Made by a program: the position numbers and the translations under genes
The notes under the pieces: generated by a model
Seen by the model: only the letters and a program-made list of their open reading frames with translations
What the model was told of the DNA's origin: nothing
The model's database searches: none
Origin: Odoribacter sp. UBA944
Lineage (GTDB): Bacteria; Bacteroidota; Bacteroidia; Bacteroidales; Marinifilaceae
Direction: 5' to 3'
Assembly: GCA_002293375.1 (NCBI GenBank)
Contig: DBDA01000032.1
Span: 3,393 to 41,311 of the forward strand
DNA length: 37,919 nt
In this document: piece by piece, positions 13,658-21,688 of the stretch
How positions within the stretch are numbered: position 1 is the first letter of the stretch
How the letters are laid out: every line of letters starts with the position of its first letter

Positions 13658-16606
13658 CTATTCTTTGTCAATCAGTATTTCATCGGTAAACAGCATGCCC
13701 ATCTTCCCCGCTCCGGGATGCCACTCCGGATTCGGCCCGGGGTGGACAGCTACCATCCGGACGTACCGCCCCTTTTTGTTTACGCCGCGCACCCACAGGT
13801 CCCGGCTCTGCGGCTTTCTCTCTTCCCGCGCCACTTCGTTGATCGCCCGGCCGGCGTATTCAAAATGTTCTCCGTCCTCCGAAACGAAGAAATCCACGTA
13901 AGCAGGCATCCAGATCCAGTGGTCCGCATCTTGGTGAAAGCCGGCGCCTACGCTGCGGAGGATCCGGATGTTGCCCAGATCGACCACGGCCTCGATATTG
14001 GTGGCGGAGTATCCCTGCCACGCTCCCAGGCGGAAGTTATCGCTTCCCCGAATGCCGTCCACCAGCGCCTCCGGGCCTCCGGCGTCGTACCGGGGGCTGT
14101 ATCTGGAGAAGAGGGTGATCTTTTTGTCCATATTCATTTTGTTGAAACGGGCCACCGACGGAAAGCTCTCCCGGCCGGAGGAGTCCCGGCAATAGGCATA
14201 CACCCACATGCTTTCATCTACATCGAAAGGAGCCGTGTACAATGTGTAGGCCTCCCGGGCGGGCATCCGCTCTTCTCCACCGGAAACCTGTACATAATAG
14301 ACCGGAAGTCCCTGTGGCGAAACGATCCGGACGGAGACCGGCTCTTTGAAAACGGTGGTCGCCATCTCAAAAAAAGGATTGACCACAATCGGCTCATCGG
14401 TGATGCGGGAAACAGGACGGTCCGCCGGCGCCGTCCCGTAGCTGTAATTGGGGATGGCCCCCAACACAAATTCCAACGTGCCGCCCGCCTCTATCACGGG
14501 ATGGGCGAACCAACTCCGGGTATAGGGGGTACCGTTCAAGGCGGCCGAACGGATGTACTGCATCTTTTCCGTCTGCGCGCGACGCGGCGCCCGTATTGTA
14601 AAGTGTTTGCCGTTCTCCAACGAAATCACGACCTTTTCGAACAACGGGGCCCCGATCACGTAGGTGTCGCTGCCGGGTGTCACCGGGTAAAATCCCAGAC
14701 TGCTCAGCACGTACCAGGCCGACATCTGCCCGCAATCATCGTTCCCGCACAAGCCATCGGGGGCGGAGGTGTAAAGGGTTTTCAGTATCTTGTGTACCAC
14801 TTCCTGGGTTTTCCAGTGGGCGCCGGCATACGCATAGAGGTAAGCTGCGTGGTGGCTGGGTTCGTTGCCGTGGGCGTACTGCCCGATCAGACCGGTAATG
14901 TCCGGCTGTTCCCTTCCGGAAACCCGGGCGGTCGTGTTGAAAAGTTCGTCCAATTTGGCAATATAAGCGACCTCTCCGCCCAGCATCCGGATGTGAGTCT
15001 CTATGTCCTGCGGTACGTAAAAACTGTATTGCCAGGAGTTTGCTTCTGTAAAGTGGTTGCCGACTTCCGCCGGATCAAAGGGTTCCAGCCACTTTCCCCA
15101 CACTTTGGGACGCATAAAGCCGGTTGGGGGGTCAAATACATTTTTGTAGTACTGCGCCCGGCGGATATGGGTTTTATAGAGTTCTTCCCGCCCCAGCATC
15201 CGGGCCATGACGGCGATGGCCCAACTGTCGTAAGCGTATTCCAGGGTTTTGGAAACGGATTCCTGTTCCTGATCGGCGCGCACCAATCCGTGCGCCCGGA
15301 ATCCCTCCAAGCCCGCACCGTCTTTGCCGGAGGTGGCCACCATCGCCTCTAAGAGTTTCGCAGGGTCCACCCCCCGGATCCCTTTGCTCCAGGCGTCTGC
15401 TATCACGGAAACGGCGTGGTACCCGATCATGCAGTTGGTTTCGTTGCCGGCCAGTTCCCAGACCGGGAGTTTTCCGCTCTGTTCGTAAATGGAGAGGAGG
15501 GAGCGGAGAAAATCTTGCGTGCGTTCCCGTTCGATGATGGTAAAGAGCGGGTGCAAGGCCCGGTAGGTGTCCCACAGGGAAAATACCGTATATTGTTCGT
15601 ATCCGTCCGTCCGGTGTATTTTGCGGTCCATCCCCCGGTACTCTCCGTTCACATCCGAATAGATATTCGGGGCTAATCCGGTGTGGTACATAGCCGTGTA
15701 AAAGACTTTTTTCTCCTCCGGGTCTGCAGTGGTGATCCGGATCTTTTTCAGATAGCTGTTCCAGGCATTTTCCGTGCGGTTTCGCAGCTTGTCGAACTCC
15801 CATCCTGTTACCTCGCTCTCCAGATTCATCCGGGCATTCTGCGCCGATACGGAGGAGAGGCCGATCCGGGCTGTTACGACGTTTGGAGAGCCCTTCCCGA
15901 ATGTGATCAGGATTTTCGCCGCACGCTTCCCGGCGTGGGTCTGCGCCTGTTCGATGCGGTATTCCGTGATCGGTTCGGAAAATTCGATGTAGAAGTGGAA
16001 CTCTTTGTCCTGCGCCCACTGTTTGGAACGCCGGAAGCCGCTTAACGCCCGGTCGCCCGATATCTCTAACGCCGCATCCAGCAACTCGTTCCGGTGTGTC
16101 AGATCGAGGATCAATTGCGGCGCTTCACCTGCCGGCCAGGTATAGCGGTGCATGCCCACCCGTCTTCCCACTGTCAGTTCGGCCGTCACGTTCCATCGGT
16201 CTAACTGTACGCGGTAATAGCCCGGCTCCGCCTGTTCGTTCCCGTGCAAAAAGGGGGATCTGTAGTGTTCGTTCCCGATCACCGGCACAGCGTATCCTGT
16301 TACCGGCATTACCAGGATGTCGCAGTAATCCTCGCACCCGGTCCCGTTCAGGTGGGTATGGCTGAACCCGTATATCTCCCGGTGGGAGTAGTGGTAACCG
16401 GAGCAAACTTCCCACCCTTTCAAGCCGGTATCGGGGCCAAGCTGCACCATCCCGAACGGATAAGCAGCTCCGGGAAAGGTGTGGCCGGTGAAATCGGTTC
16501 CCACCATCGGGCGGACATAACGGGTAAGCCGCTCTTCCGCAAAGGAGGTGTCCGGCAGCAACAGCAGGAACAAGGGCAGTAAAAAGGGGTAAAATATTGG
16601 TCGCAT
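13658..16606 (-). CDS. Alpha-mannosidase, GH92 family, with C-terminal discoidin-like domain
   Basis: A 982-aa secreted protein with an N-terminal signal peptide (hydrophobic run FLLPLFLLLLPDTSFA) and no lipobox. GH92 signatures are RYVRPMVGTDFTGHTFPGAA and YPFGMVQLGPDTGLKGWEVC near the start, GFSHTHLNGTGCEDYCDIL, ETNCMIGYHAVSVIADAW, NEPSHHAAYLYAYAG, and GNDDCGQMSAWYVLSSLGFY with the Asp pair of the catalytic region. GH92 enzymes are Ca2+-dependent exo-alpha-mannosidases that trim N-glycans. Residues about 845-980 form an F5/8 C-like domain. With the GH29 gene, the operon points to use of host or fungal glycoprotein glycans. No SusC/SusD genes are present in the window. Confidence 0.93.
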   Translation of the reverse strand: MRPIFYPFLLPLFLLLLPDTSFAEERLTRYVRPMVGTDFTGHTFPGAAYPFGMVQLGPDTGLKGWEVCSGYHYSHREIYGFSHTHLNGTGCEDYCDILVMPVTGYAVPVIGNEHYRSPFLHGNEQAEPGYYRVQLDRWNVTAELTVGRRVGMHRYTWPAGEAPQLILDLTHRNELLDAALEISGDRALSGFRRSKQWAQDKEFHFYIEFSEPITEYRIEQAQTHAGKRAAKILITFGKGSPNVVTARIGLSSVSAQNARMNLESEVTGWEFDKLRNRTENAWNSYLKKIRITTADPEEKKVFYTAMYHTGLAPNIYSDVNGEYRGMDRKIHRTDGYEQYTVFSLWDTYRALHPLFTIIERERTQDFLRSLLSIYEQSGKLPVWELAGNETNCMIGYHAVSVIADAWSKGIRGVDPAKLLEAMVATSGKDGAGLEGFRAHGLVRADQEQESVSKTLEYAYDSWAIAVMARMLGREELYKTHIRRAQYYKNVFDPPTGFMRPKVWGKWLEPFDPAEVGNHFTEANSWQYSFYVPQDIETHIRMLGGEVAYIAKLDELFNTTARVSGREQPDITGLIGQYAHGNEPSHHAAYLYAYAGAHWKTQEVVHKILKTLYTSAPDGLCGNDDCGQMSAWYVLSSLGFYPVTPGSDTYVIGAPLFEKVVISLENGKHFTIRAPRRAQTEKMQYIRSAALNGTPYTRSWFAHPVIEAGGTLEFVLGAIPNYSYGTAPADRPVSRITDEPIVVNPFFEMATTVFKEPVSVRIVSPQGLPVYYVQVSGGEERMPAREAYTLYTAPFDVDESMWVYAYCRDSSGRESFPSVARFNKMNMDKKITLFSRYSPRYDAGGPEALVDGIRGSDNFRLGAWQGYSATNIEAVVDLGNIRILRSVGAGFHQDADHWIWMPAYVDFFVSEDGEHFEYAGRAINEVAREERKPQSRDLWVRGVNKKGRYVRMVAVHPGPNPEWHPGAGKMGMLFTDEILIDKE

Positions 16607-16634
16607 AATACGTAGTGTAAGGGTTCAAAGATTT

Positions 16635-16642
16635 CAAAAGTA
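16635..16642 (-). promoter_or_regulatory. Putative -7 element of the GH92-GH29 operon
   Basis: TACTTTTG on the minus strand, 28 bp before the GH92 start, matches TAnnTTTG exactly. The -33 element is not clear. The 197-bp gap to the divergent fimbrial operon otherwise holds AT-rich sequence, in which I could not pick a convincing plus-strand promoter. Confidence 0.5.
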
Positions 16643-16803
16643 CAAAAATTTCCTGTTTTTCGCCCGAAAACAAATTAGATAATTTCACAAATTACCGGGA
16701 TACAAAGCATTAAATCGTAATATCATACAATGTTATGTAAATTAATCTAAAAAGAAAAACTACCTGAAAAACAGCCACGTAATAGCTCAAAAAACACTGC
16801 GAT

Positions 16804-17703
16804 ATGCCCTACAGAACTTTTCGCATATATACGTTCAGACTGTTGTTCCTTTTACAGGTGGCGTTTCTTTTCTCTTCTTGTGTAAAAGAGGATATGGAGG
16901 AGTGCACTTCCGATTTCCAACTTATCGTGAACATTCTCGATAAAGAGTACAGCAACGCCGATGAACTCCCTGAAATTGTTACAAGAGCGATAGCGCCATC
17001 GTTCGATGATTATGTAGACCATTTCGGCTATGAACTGGTATGCGTCAACACCGCCCGGACTCTCCCATATTCCACCCAGTCGAACATTTCTGTTGACGAC
17101 AGTTCCCTGAGTATCCCGATCAATGACTGGTACGAAGGATCGTACCGGATAACTGCATGGGGTAACTATCCCTCCAATACGCAAGCACCTTTGGGATGTT
17201 CCCTCAATTCGGAGGAACTGGCAGATGAAGATATTTATTTTTGTCTGGATACCATCCAGTTTTCCCAGGATACCTCTTCTGCAGAGTGCTTTCTCTATCG
17301 TACTAAAGGAAAACTGATCATATTCGTTGAAAACCTGACCGATTCCGTTTATGCGATAACGGCAAATATCTCTTCCGTCTATGGATATGTGAACCAGAAT
17401 TTTGAGTATGGACAGGCAACCGACATCTCCAAAACCAGTTATTCCAGTTTTCAGAATCTGACAGTGATAGAAAGTAAAGTATCCCCGACTCCGGAAGGTC
17501 AGTTTTCCGCCGTATCGCTTACCTTTTACTCACGAAATACCGGCGAGCCTTTTTATACCAGCCCACCTATAGAGGTCACGATTCGCCGGAACGAGATAAC
17601 CTTGCTCGGGGTTGCTTTAATCGAAGGGGGCACAGCCAGCGAAATAAAGGTATGGATTGAAAATCGATGGGAAACCGTACAATACATAGATATTACAGAA
17701 TAA
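16804..17703 (+). CDS. FimB/Mfa2-family fimbrial anchor lipoprotein
   Basis: A 299-aa lipoprotein (signal peptide ending LQVAFLFSSC, Cys26). The opening after the lipid Cys, VKEDMEECTSDFQLIVNILD, matches the FimB/Mfa2 (DUF1812) pattern C-x-x-x-D-x-x-x-C. These proteins sit at the base of type V fimbriae and end or anchor the fibre in the outer membrane. It is first in a four-gene operon of similar lipoproteins, 34 bp ahead of the next ATG. No membrane segment beyond the signal. A second Cys pair at about residues 135 and 162 may form a disulphide. Confidence 0.78.
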   Translation: MPYRTFRIYTFRLLFLLQVAFLFSSCVKEDMEECTSDFQLIVNILDKEYSNADELPEIVTRAIAPSFDDYVDHFGYELVCVNTARTLPYSTQSNISVDDSSLSIPINDWYEGSYRITAWGNYPSNTQAPLGCSLNSEELADEDIYFCLDTIQFSQDTSSAECFLYRTKGKLIIFVENLTDSVYAITANISSVYGYVNQNFEYGQATDISKTSYSSFQNLTVIESKVSPTPEGQFSAVSLTFYSRNTGEPFYTSPPIEVTIRRNEITLLGVALIEGGTASEIKVWIENRWETVQYIDITE

Positions 17704-17737
17704 ATAAAACCTATCTATTAACCTAAAAATGACGATT

Positions 17738-18832
17738 ATGAAACAATGGATTTTTTTATCAGTATGCGGTTGCATGTTGATGGCGGCCTGTGCCAAAGAG
17801 GAGGGCCTGAAAGTGAACAACGAAGCGCCCGGAGAGGGCCGGGTGGTTTTTGATGTGTCCGTAATGAATCAAGCCGGCGACGGTTTCGGATCGCGGGCGC
17901 GGGATCTGTACAGCCAGGAAGGGCTGCAGGAGGTGACACGGGTCCAGGTGCATGCCTTCCAGAAGAATGGGGACAATTACCTTTTCTACAAGACATTTAA
18001 CGTGGACAAGTGGGGGATCGAATTGGATACGGCAACCTATCTGGTTCCTGAAATCGATGAACTTCCGCCCAATGACTATCGTTTTATCGGGCTGGGACAG
18101 GAAGCCTCCGACAATTATGCGATCACTGCCCTGTCAAACGGTGTCACTAATTTTAATGATGTCACCGCTTCCATAACGAACCTGGGCGATGAGCAGGAGT
18201 TTTTTGCCGGTACCGCAACAGCGAACATTGCTTCCGAAGGCGCCCGGGTAAGAATAGAATTGACCCGGAAGATCTCCGGAGTGCTGGCCTATTTTAAAAA
18301 TGTTCCGGTGGAGATCGCAGGGGATACGGTCCGCTACCTCCGCCTTTCGGTTTCCAATGCCAACAAGTCGGTTTCTTTGGTGGACGGTACGGGCAGCGCA
18401 CCGACCGGCACGCCATACAATGTGATCGATCTCGATCTGTCGGGCCAGGGAATTGCAAACGGCGTATATACCGGGAACGATCCGGCAGCCGGTGTGGAAC
18501 AGTTGACCAACTCTCAGTTGGCCGGGGAATTTGTGATGCCGGTTAACGATATTACCATGACGTTGGGATTGTATGACAAAAACGGTGTTGCGTTGAAGAC
18601 CTGGAATATTGTCAGCTCTGTATCGGGAACAACCACATTTAGCCTGACTCCCAATAACTTCTACTCTCTCGGACGGAAGGTATTCGCAGGCAGCACGGAC
18701 GGTACTGATCCGGATGGTGAGACTGATCCGTCCAAAGCAGACGATGCCGTGGATCTGCTGACCGACCAACAGATCATCGTTACGATCGATACCGACTGGG
18801 GCGTTATTGACCAATTAACCTTGCAGCCATAA
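17738..18832 (+). CDS. Fimbrillin-like lipoprotein (FimA/Mfa-type fold)
   Basis: A 364-aa lipoprotein (FLSVCGCMLMAAC, Cys18 from the ATG at 17738; an ATG three codons earlier at 17729 is equally possible). The body has the two-beta-domain outline of type V pilins: VVFDVSVMNQAG, VTRVQVHAFQKNG, YRFIGLGQE, then a second domain with LTRKISGVLAYFKNVPVEI, and LTPNNFYSLGRKV near the end, a common feature of fimbrillins. The C-terminal IIVTIDTDWGVIDQL could be the donor strand. Arginines after the first strand (RARD, TRVQ) are candidate protease-processing sites. It is followed by a strong hairpin, as expected for a highly expressed stalk gene. Confidence 0.72.
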   Translation: MKQWIFLSVCGCMLMAACAKEEGLKVNNEAPGEGRVVFDVSVMNQAGDGFGSRARDLYSQEGLQEVTRVQVHAFQKNGDNYLFYKTFNVDKWGIELDTATYLVPEIDELPPNDYRFIGLGQEASDNYAITALSNGVTNFNDVTASITNLGDEQEFFAGTATANIASEGARVRIELTRKISGVLAYFKNVPVEIAGDTVRYLRLSVSNANKSVSLVDGTGSAPTGTPYNVIDLDLSGQGIANGVYTGNDPAAGVEQLTNSQLAGEFVMPVNDITMTLGLYDKNGVALKTWNIVSSVSGTTTFSLTPNNFYSLGRKVFAGSTDGTDPDGETDPSKADDAVDLLTDQQIIVTIDTDWGVIDQLTLQP

Positions 18833-18846
18833 ACCCTGGATAAAGA

Positions 18847-18890
18847 AGCGGATCGTACCTATTCGGGCAATCGGTCGGGTACGATCCGCT
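18847..18890 (+). promoter_or_regulatory. Intercistronic hairpin in the fimbrial operon
   Basis: AGCGGATCGTACC (18847-18859) and its exact complement GGTACGATCCGCT (18878-18890) form a perfect 13-bp GC-rich stem with an 18-nt loop, 14 bp after the fimbrillin stop. There is no U-run. It probably protects the upstream mRNA or acts as a leaky terminator so that downstream fimbrial genes are made in smaller amounts. Confidence 0.6.
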
Positions 18891-18905
18891 CTAACAACAA
18901 CACGT

Positions 18906-18977
18906 ATGAAACCCGCATGCTGCAGGCACCAAAGAGGATGTTGTTGCAAAGGGTTCCATGCGACCATCATGAGATAA
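18906..18977 (+). other. Possible 23-codon cysteine-rich mini-ORF
   Basis: ATG to TAA encodes MKPACCRHQRGCCCKGFHAT followed by IMR; five of 23 residues are Cys. It lies in the 155-bp gap between the fimbrillin-like gene and the next lipoprotein gene. Its start context ACGTATGAAA (18902-18911) is identical over 10 nt to those of the next two genes (18984-18993 and 20137-20146). That hints it is translated, but a 23-codon frame may be chance. Confidence 0.25.
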
Positions 18978-18987
18978 AATACAACGT

Positions 18988-20130
18988 ATGAAAATTGCTT
19001 TCTGGATAGGAATAACAGGCATTATGCTGTGGGCGGGATGTCAACGGGAGCGTCCGGAACCATCCGGTGCGGATGAAGTTGCTTTTTCGGTAACCTATAG
19101 CCGGAATCTCTCTGTTGCGGCAAGTTCCGTAAACCCCGTCGACCGGATACTGGTCTTGCCGTTCCGGAAAATAAACGATGCATTGCCCGACAACGACCGG
19201 AGCAACTTTATACCGGACTATGCACATGCTTTTCAATGGGACGTCACCTCTTTTCCAACGGGAACCAAATTTCTGGAACTGCAACCGGAAGCTCGGTACA
19301 AAGTGTTGGTTATCGGCTACAAAAGCACGGATTATGATTTTTCCGGAGAGGCTGTCACACCCGCAACCTTTTCGCTCGGAGCGGATGATGTTCCTGAAAA
19401 TCTGGAAAATTTCCGGATCCGGCTGAACGATCTGGGACAAATTCCCGAACTGTTCCTGTCCAAATGCCAGGCTTACGCCGACGGTGTGCCGCAAGGAGAA
19501 GTATTTACCGTCACACCCGGTCAGATGATCCGGCTGACCGCCGAACTTAACCGCATCGTCAGCGGTCTCTCTGTTGAAATTTCCGATGTACCGGATTTTG
19601 TCGACTCTGTTACCTTATCGGCCGGAATGGTCACCCGGGCGCTTTTGCTGGACGATACGATCCCGTCCGTCGTGGACGACTCCGCGGCTGTGGGTTCGGT
19701 GGTTCAATTGCTGCAAAAAGCGCCGGAAGCAGGTTCTCTGCTGATGAATACATTTCTGCTGCCTGTTACAAGCGCAGACACCTGGTTGTATTTGGATATA
19801 AAGTACGGAACAAACCGGGAACGGTACACGGTCAAGGTGAACGACTCCGAAGTTTCCGAAAATAACAAGATCCTGTTCCTGGCCAACCGGCAGGTGGTCA
19901 TTACGGGGAGTTACAACACCATTGACATTGGATTTATACTAACCTATTATATCGATCTGGACGACAATATCTGGGACGGGATCGACGGAGGTCCCGGAGT
20001 CAGGCCGACAAATCCCATCAATCTGGACGACGACGCCTGGGATGGAATTGACGGCAGAGACTCGGATATCAGGCCGACAAATCCCATCAACTTAGACGAC
20101 AATACCTGGGACGGAATAAAAACAAACTAA
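18988..20130 (+). CDS. Fimbrial tip-like lipoprotein with C-terminal LDDxxWDG repeats
   Basis: A 380-aa lipoprotein (IGITGIMLWAGC, Cys18). The N-terminal half has the fimbrial-subunit pattern of strands (VAFSVTYSRNLSVAA; VDRILVLPFRKIND; EARYKVLVIGYKSTDYDF) and the middle has LTAELNRIVSGLSVEISDVP. The C-terminus holds two and a half copies of a 22-23 residue unit: IDLDDNIWDGIDGGPGVRPT, then INLDDDAWDGIDGRDSDIRP, then INLDDNTWDGIKTN. By position in the operon it is a minor or tip component. The acidic repeats could bind calcium or serve as an extended donor-strand region; I cannot decide. Confidence 0.7.
   Translation: MKIAFWIGITGIMLWAGCQRERPEPSGADEVAFSVTYSRNLSVAASSVNPVDRILVLPFRKINDALPDNDRSNFIPDYAHAFQWDVTSFPTGTKFLELQPEARYKVLVIGYKSTDYDFSGEAVTPATFSLGADDVPENLENFRIRLNDLGQIPELFLSKCQAYADGVPQGEVFTVTPGQMIRLTAELNRIVSGLSVEISDVPDFVDSVTLSAGMVTRALLLDDTIPSVVDDSAAVGSVVQLLQKAPEAGSLLMNTFLLPVTSADTWLYLDIKYGTNRERYTVKVNDSEVSENNKILFLANRQVVITGSYNTIDIGFILTYYIDLDDNIWDGIDGGPGVRPTNPINLDDDAWDGIDGRDSDIRPTNPINLDDNTWDGIKTN
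19951..20127 (+). repeat. Tandem coding repeat, 66-69 bp, 2.6 copies
   Basis: Units at 19951-20016, 20017-20085 and 20086-20127 (truncated). The 20-mer AGGCCGACAAATCCCATCAA is identical at 20002-20021 and 20071-20090, a 69-bp period, so the second duplication is recent or kept alike by recombination. Confidence 0.85.
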
Positions 20131-20140
20131 GATACGACGT

Positions 20141-21622
20141 ATGAAATCAATTTATTGCTACACCATCGCCGCTCTCCTGCTCCTGGCAGGATGCAGCCGG
20201 GAAGAGGAAATGGAGATGAAACCGGAACTGCCTGCTCCGATCGAAGAGGAACAGAATATTCCCGAAGGCTACTTTGTAGCCACGTTTTCCGGCTTTTTTG
20301 CCGGAGATAGCAGAGCGCCCGTTACGGGTACGGACAACCGGATCGGCAACATCCGCTATTTGGTATACAAATCTACCGGAGAATTTGTCAAGGAGCGCGT
20401 ACTGCTGAGTGCTACCGACGAGACGCCTAACTGGCCTTTCGGCGCCGTACGCGATACCCTGCCGAAAGGTTCGTACAAAGCTGTTTTCTTAGGAAACGTA
20501 GAGAAAACCCTGTTCCCCTATCAGTGGAACAGCAGTACCGCACACCAGGAGGTACTGACCAATTACACCGAAACCTACGAACAGGCCCGCATTCAACTGC
20601 CTGCTGCGGAATTCAGCGATAGCACAGAATATTACTGGGACCATGTAGAGTTTTCGGACGCCCTGCCCAATCCAACCGTCCTCTTGCAACGCATCATCGG
20701 TTTGCTGAACGTACACCGCAATTCGATAGATGCACAGACGGCGCTCGATACGTTGGTTTACAATATTGTCACCCAGTTGCACTTCAAAGATCTGATCAGT
20801 ACCACCGTAAGCGGACTTCTTGGCGAAAAAGTGGAAAACGCAATCGGCGGGATACTATTCGTTACCGATGCTGTCGTGAATGAGGTTACAGCAACACTGT
20901 TAACGCCGGTGATAGACGCCCTGTATGAGTTGCTGCTACAACAGTTGGTGCACCAAATCGGTACGACGTTGGCCGGGAACGAAGATCAGGAAGGCCTCCT
21001 CGGCGTACTCGGGGAGTTACTGAATCCGTGGGCGCTCAGCGATGCTTCCGCAGCCGTTGTGTACATCACCAACTTTCCGAGAGCCATCGATTTTGATCTG
21101 AATGTTACCGACTATTACACGGGCACGCGCGCATTCCGGTATAATTTCACCGAAGATGCGTTTTTTGCTCAAAAATGTTTCCACATCCGGGGCTTCTCCG
21201 GAGAGTACCGGATCGATAGCATCAACGTATACCGGGAAGGATTGGTCGGAGGAGTCGTAGTGGACGGCATCCTCGACAACGAATTGCTGTTTGGGGGCGC
21301 CTTTGTGGATATCATCGACTCGCTGAAAAATACCACCGGGTATAACTACCGGTACAAGGCCGATTACTCTTTGCTGGACCTCGGCTTAAAATCGTACACT
21401 GCTCAAACAGATGGGAATCATGACTTAGACCTGAGTATCCGGTTGGGAGATGTCTTGAACCTGGACGATCTTTTGGGAGGAGTTCCCATTGTAAGTGACT
21501 TTATCCATCTATTATTAACCCCGCTTGAAAACATCTCCATCGGGCTTCCTATCAACCTTCCGCTCTTAGGCATCGACAACCTTACCGTGTCCGGCGGCTG
21601 GAGTGTCCCGCACACCTACTAA
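20141..21622 (+). CDS. Large fimbria-associated lipoprotein
   Basis: A 493-aa lipoprotein (IAALLLLAGC, Cys18, then an acidic stretch SREEEMEMKPELPAP). The region IRYLVYKSTGEFVKERVLL and KGSYKAVFLGNVEKTLFPY has the FimB/Mfa2-like outline of fimbrial accessory subunits. The central part (residues about 185-300) is predicted amphipathic helix (VLLQRIIGLLNVHR; VNEVTATLLTPVIDALYELL; LVHQIGTTLAG), unusual for a pilin. It ends GGWSVPHTY. It is last in the operon, 10 bp after the previous stop, and is followed by a terminator. Probably a tip adhesin or accessory protein. Confidence 0.65.
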   Translation: MKSIYCYTIAALLLLAGCSREEEMEMKPELPAPIEEEQNIPEGYFVATFSGFFAGDSRAPVTGTDNRIGNIRYLVYKSTGEFVKERVLLSATDETPNWPFGAVRDTLPKGSYKAVFLGNVEKTLFPYQWNSSTAHQEVLTNYTETYEQARIQLPAAEFSDSTEYYWDHVEFSDALPNPTVLLQRIIGLLNVHRNSIDAQTALDTLVYNIVTQLHFKDLISTTVSGLLGEKVENAIGGILFVTDAVVNEVTATLLTPVIDALYELLLQQLVHQIGTTLAGNEDQEGLLGVLGELLNPWALSDASAAVVYITNFPRAIDFDLNVTDYYTGTRAFRYNFTEDAFFAQKCFHIRGFSGEYRIDSINVYREGLVGGVVVDGILDNELLFGGAFVDIIDSLKNTTGYNYRYKADYSLLDLGLKSYTAQTDGNHDLDLSIRLGDVLNLDDLLGGVPIVSDFIHLLLTPLENISIGLPINLPLLGIDNLTVSGGWSVPHTY

Positions 21623-21640
21623 ACCGACCTATATACTTAA

Positions 21641-21678
21641 ATAGTCCTCAAAAGTTTTATCCAACTTTTGAGGGCTAT
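21641..21678. terminator. Terminator between fimbrial operon and IMP dehydrogenase gene
   Basis: ATAGTCCTCAAAAGTT (21641-21656) pairs along its whole length (one G-T) with AACTTTTGAGGGCTAT (21663-21678), leaving a 6-nt loop. It sits between convergent genes and can serve both. Confidence 0.78.
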
Positions 21679-21688
21679 CTCTTTATCC

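Noticed and set aside
13718..15352. 544-codon plus-strand frame opposite the GH92 gene
   Set aside because: Antisense shadow; GH92 signatures run through the whole minus-strand gene.
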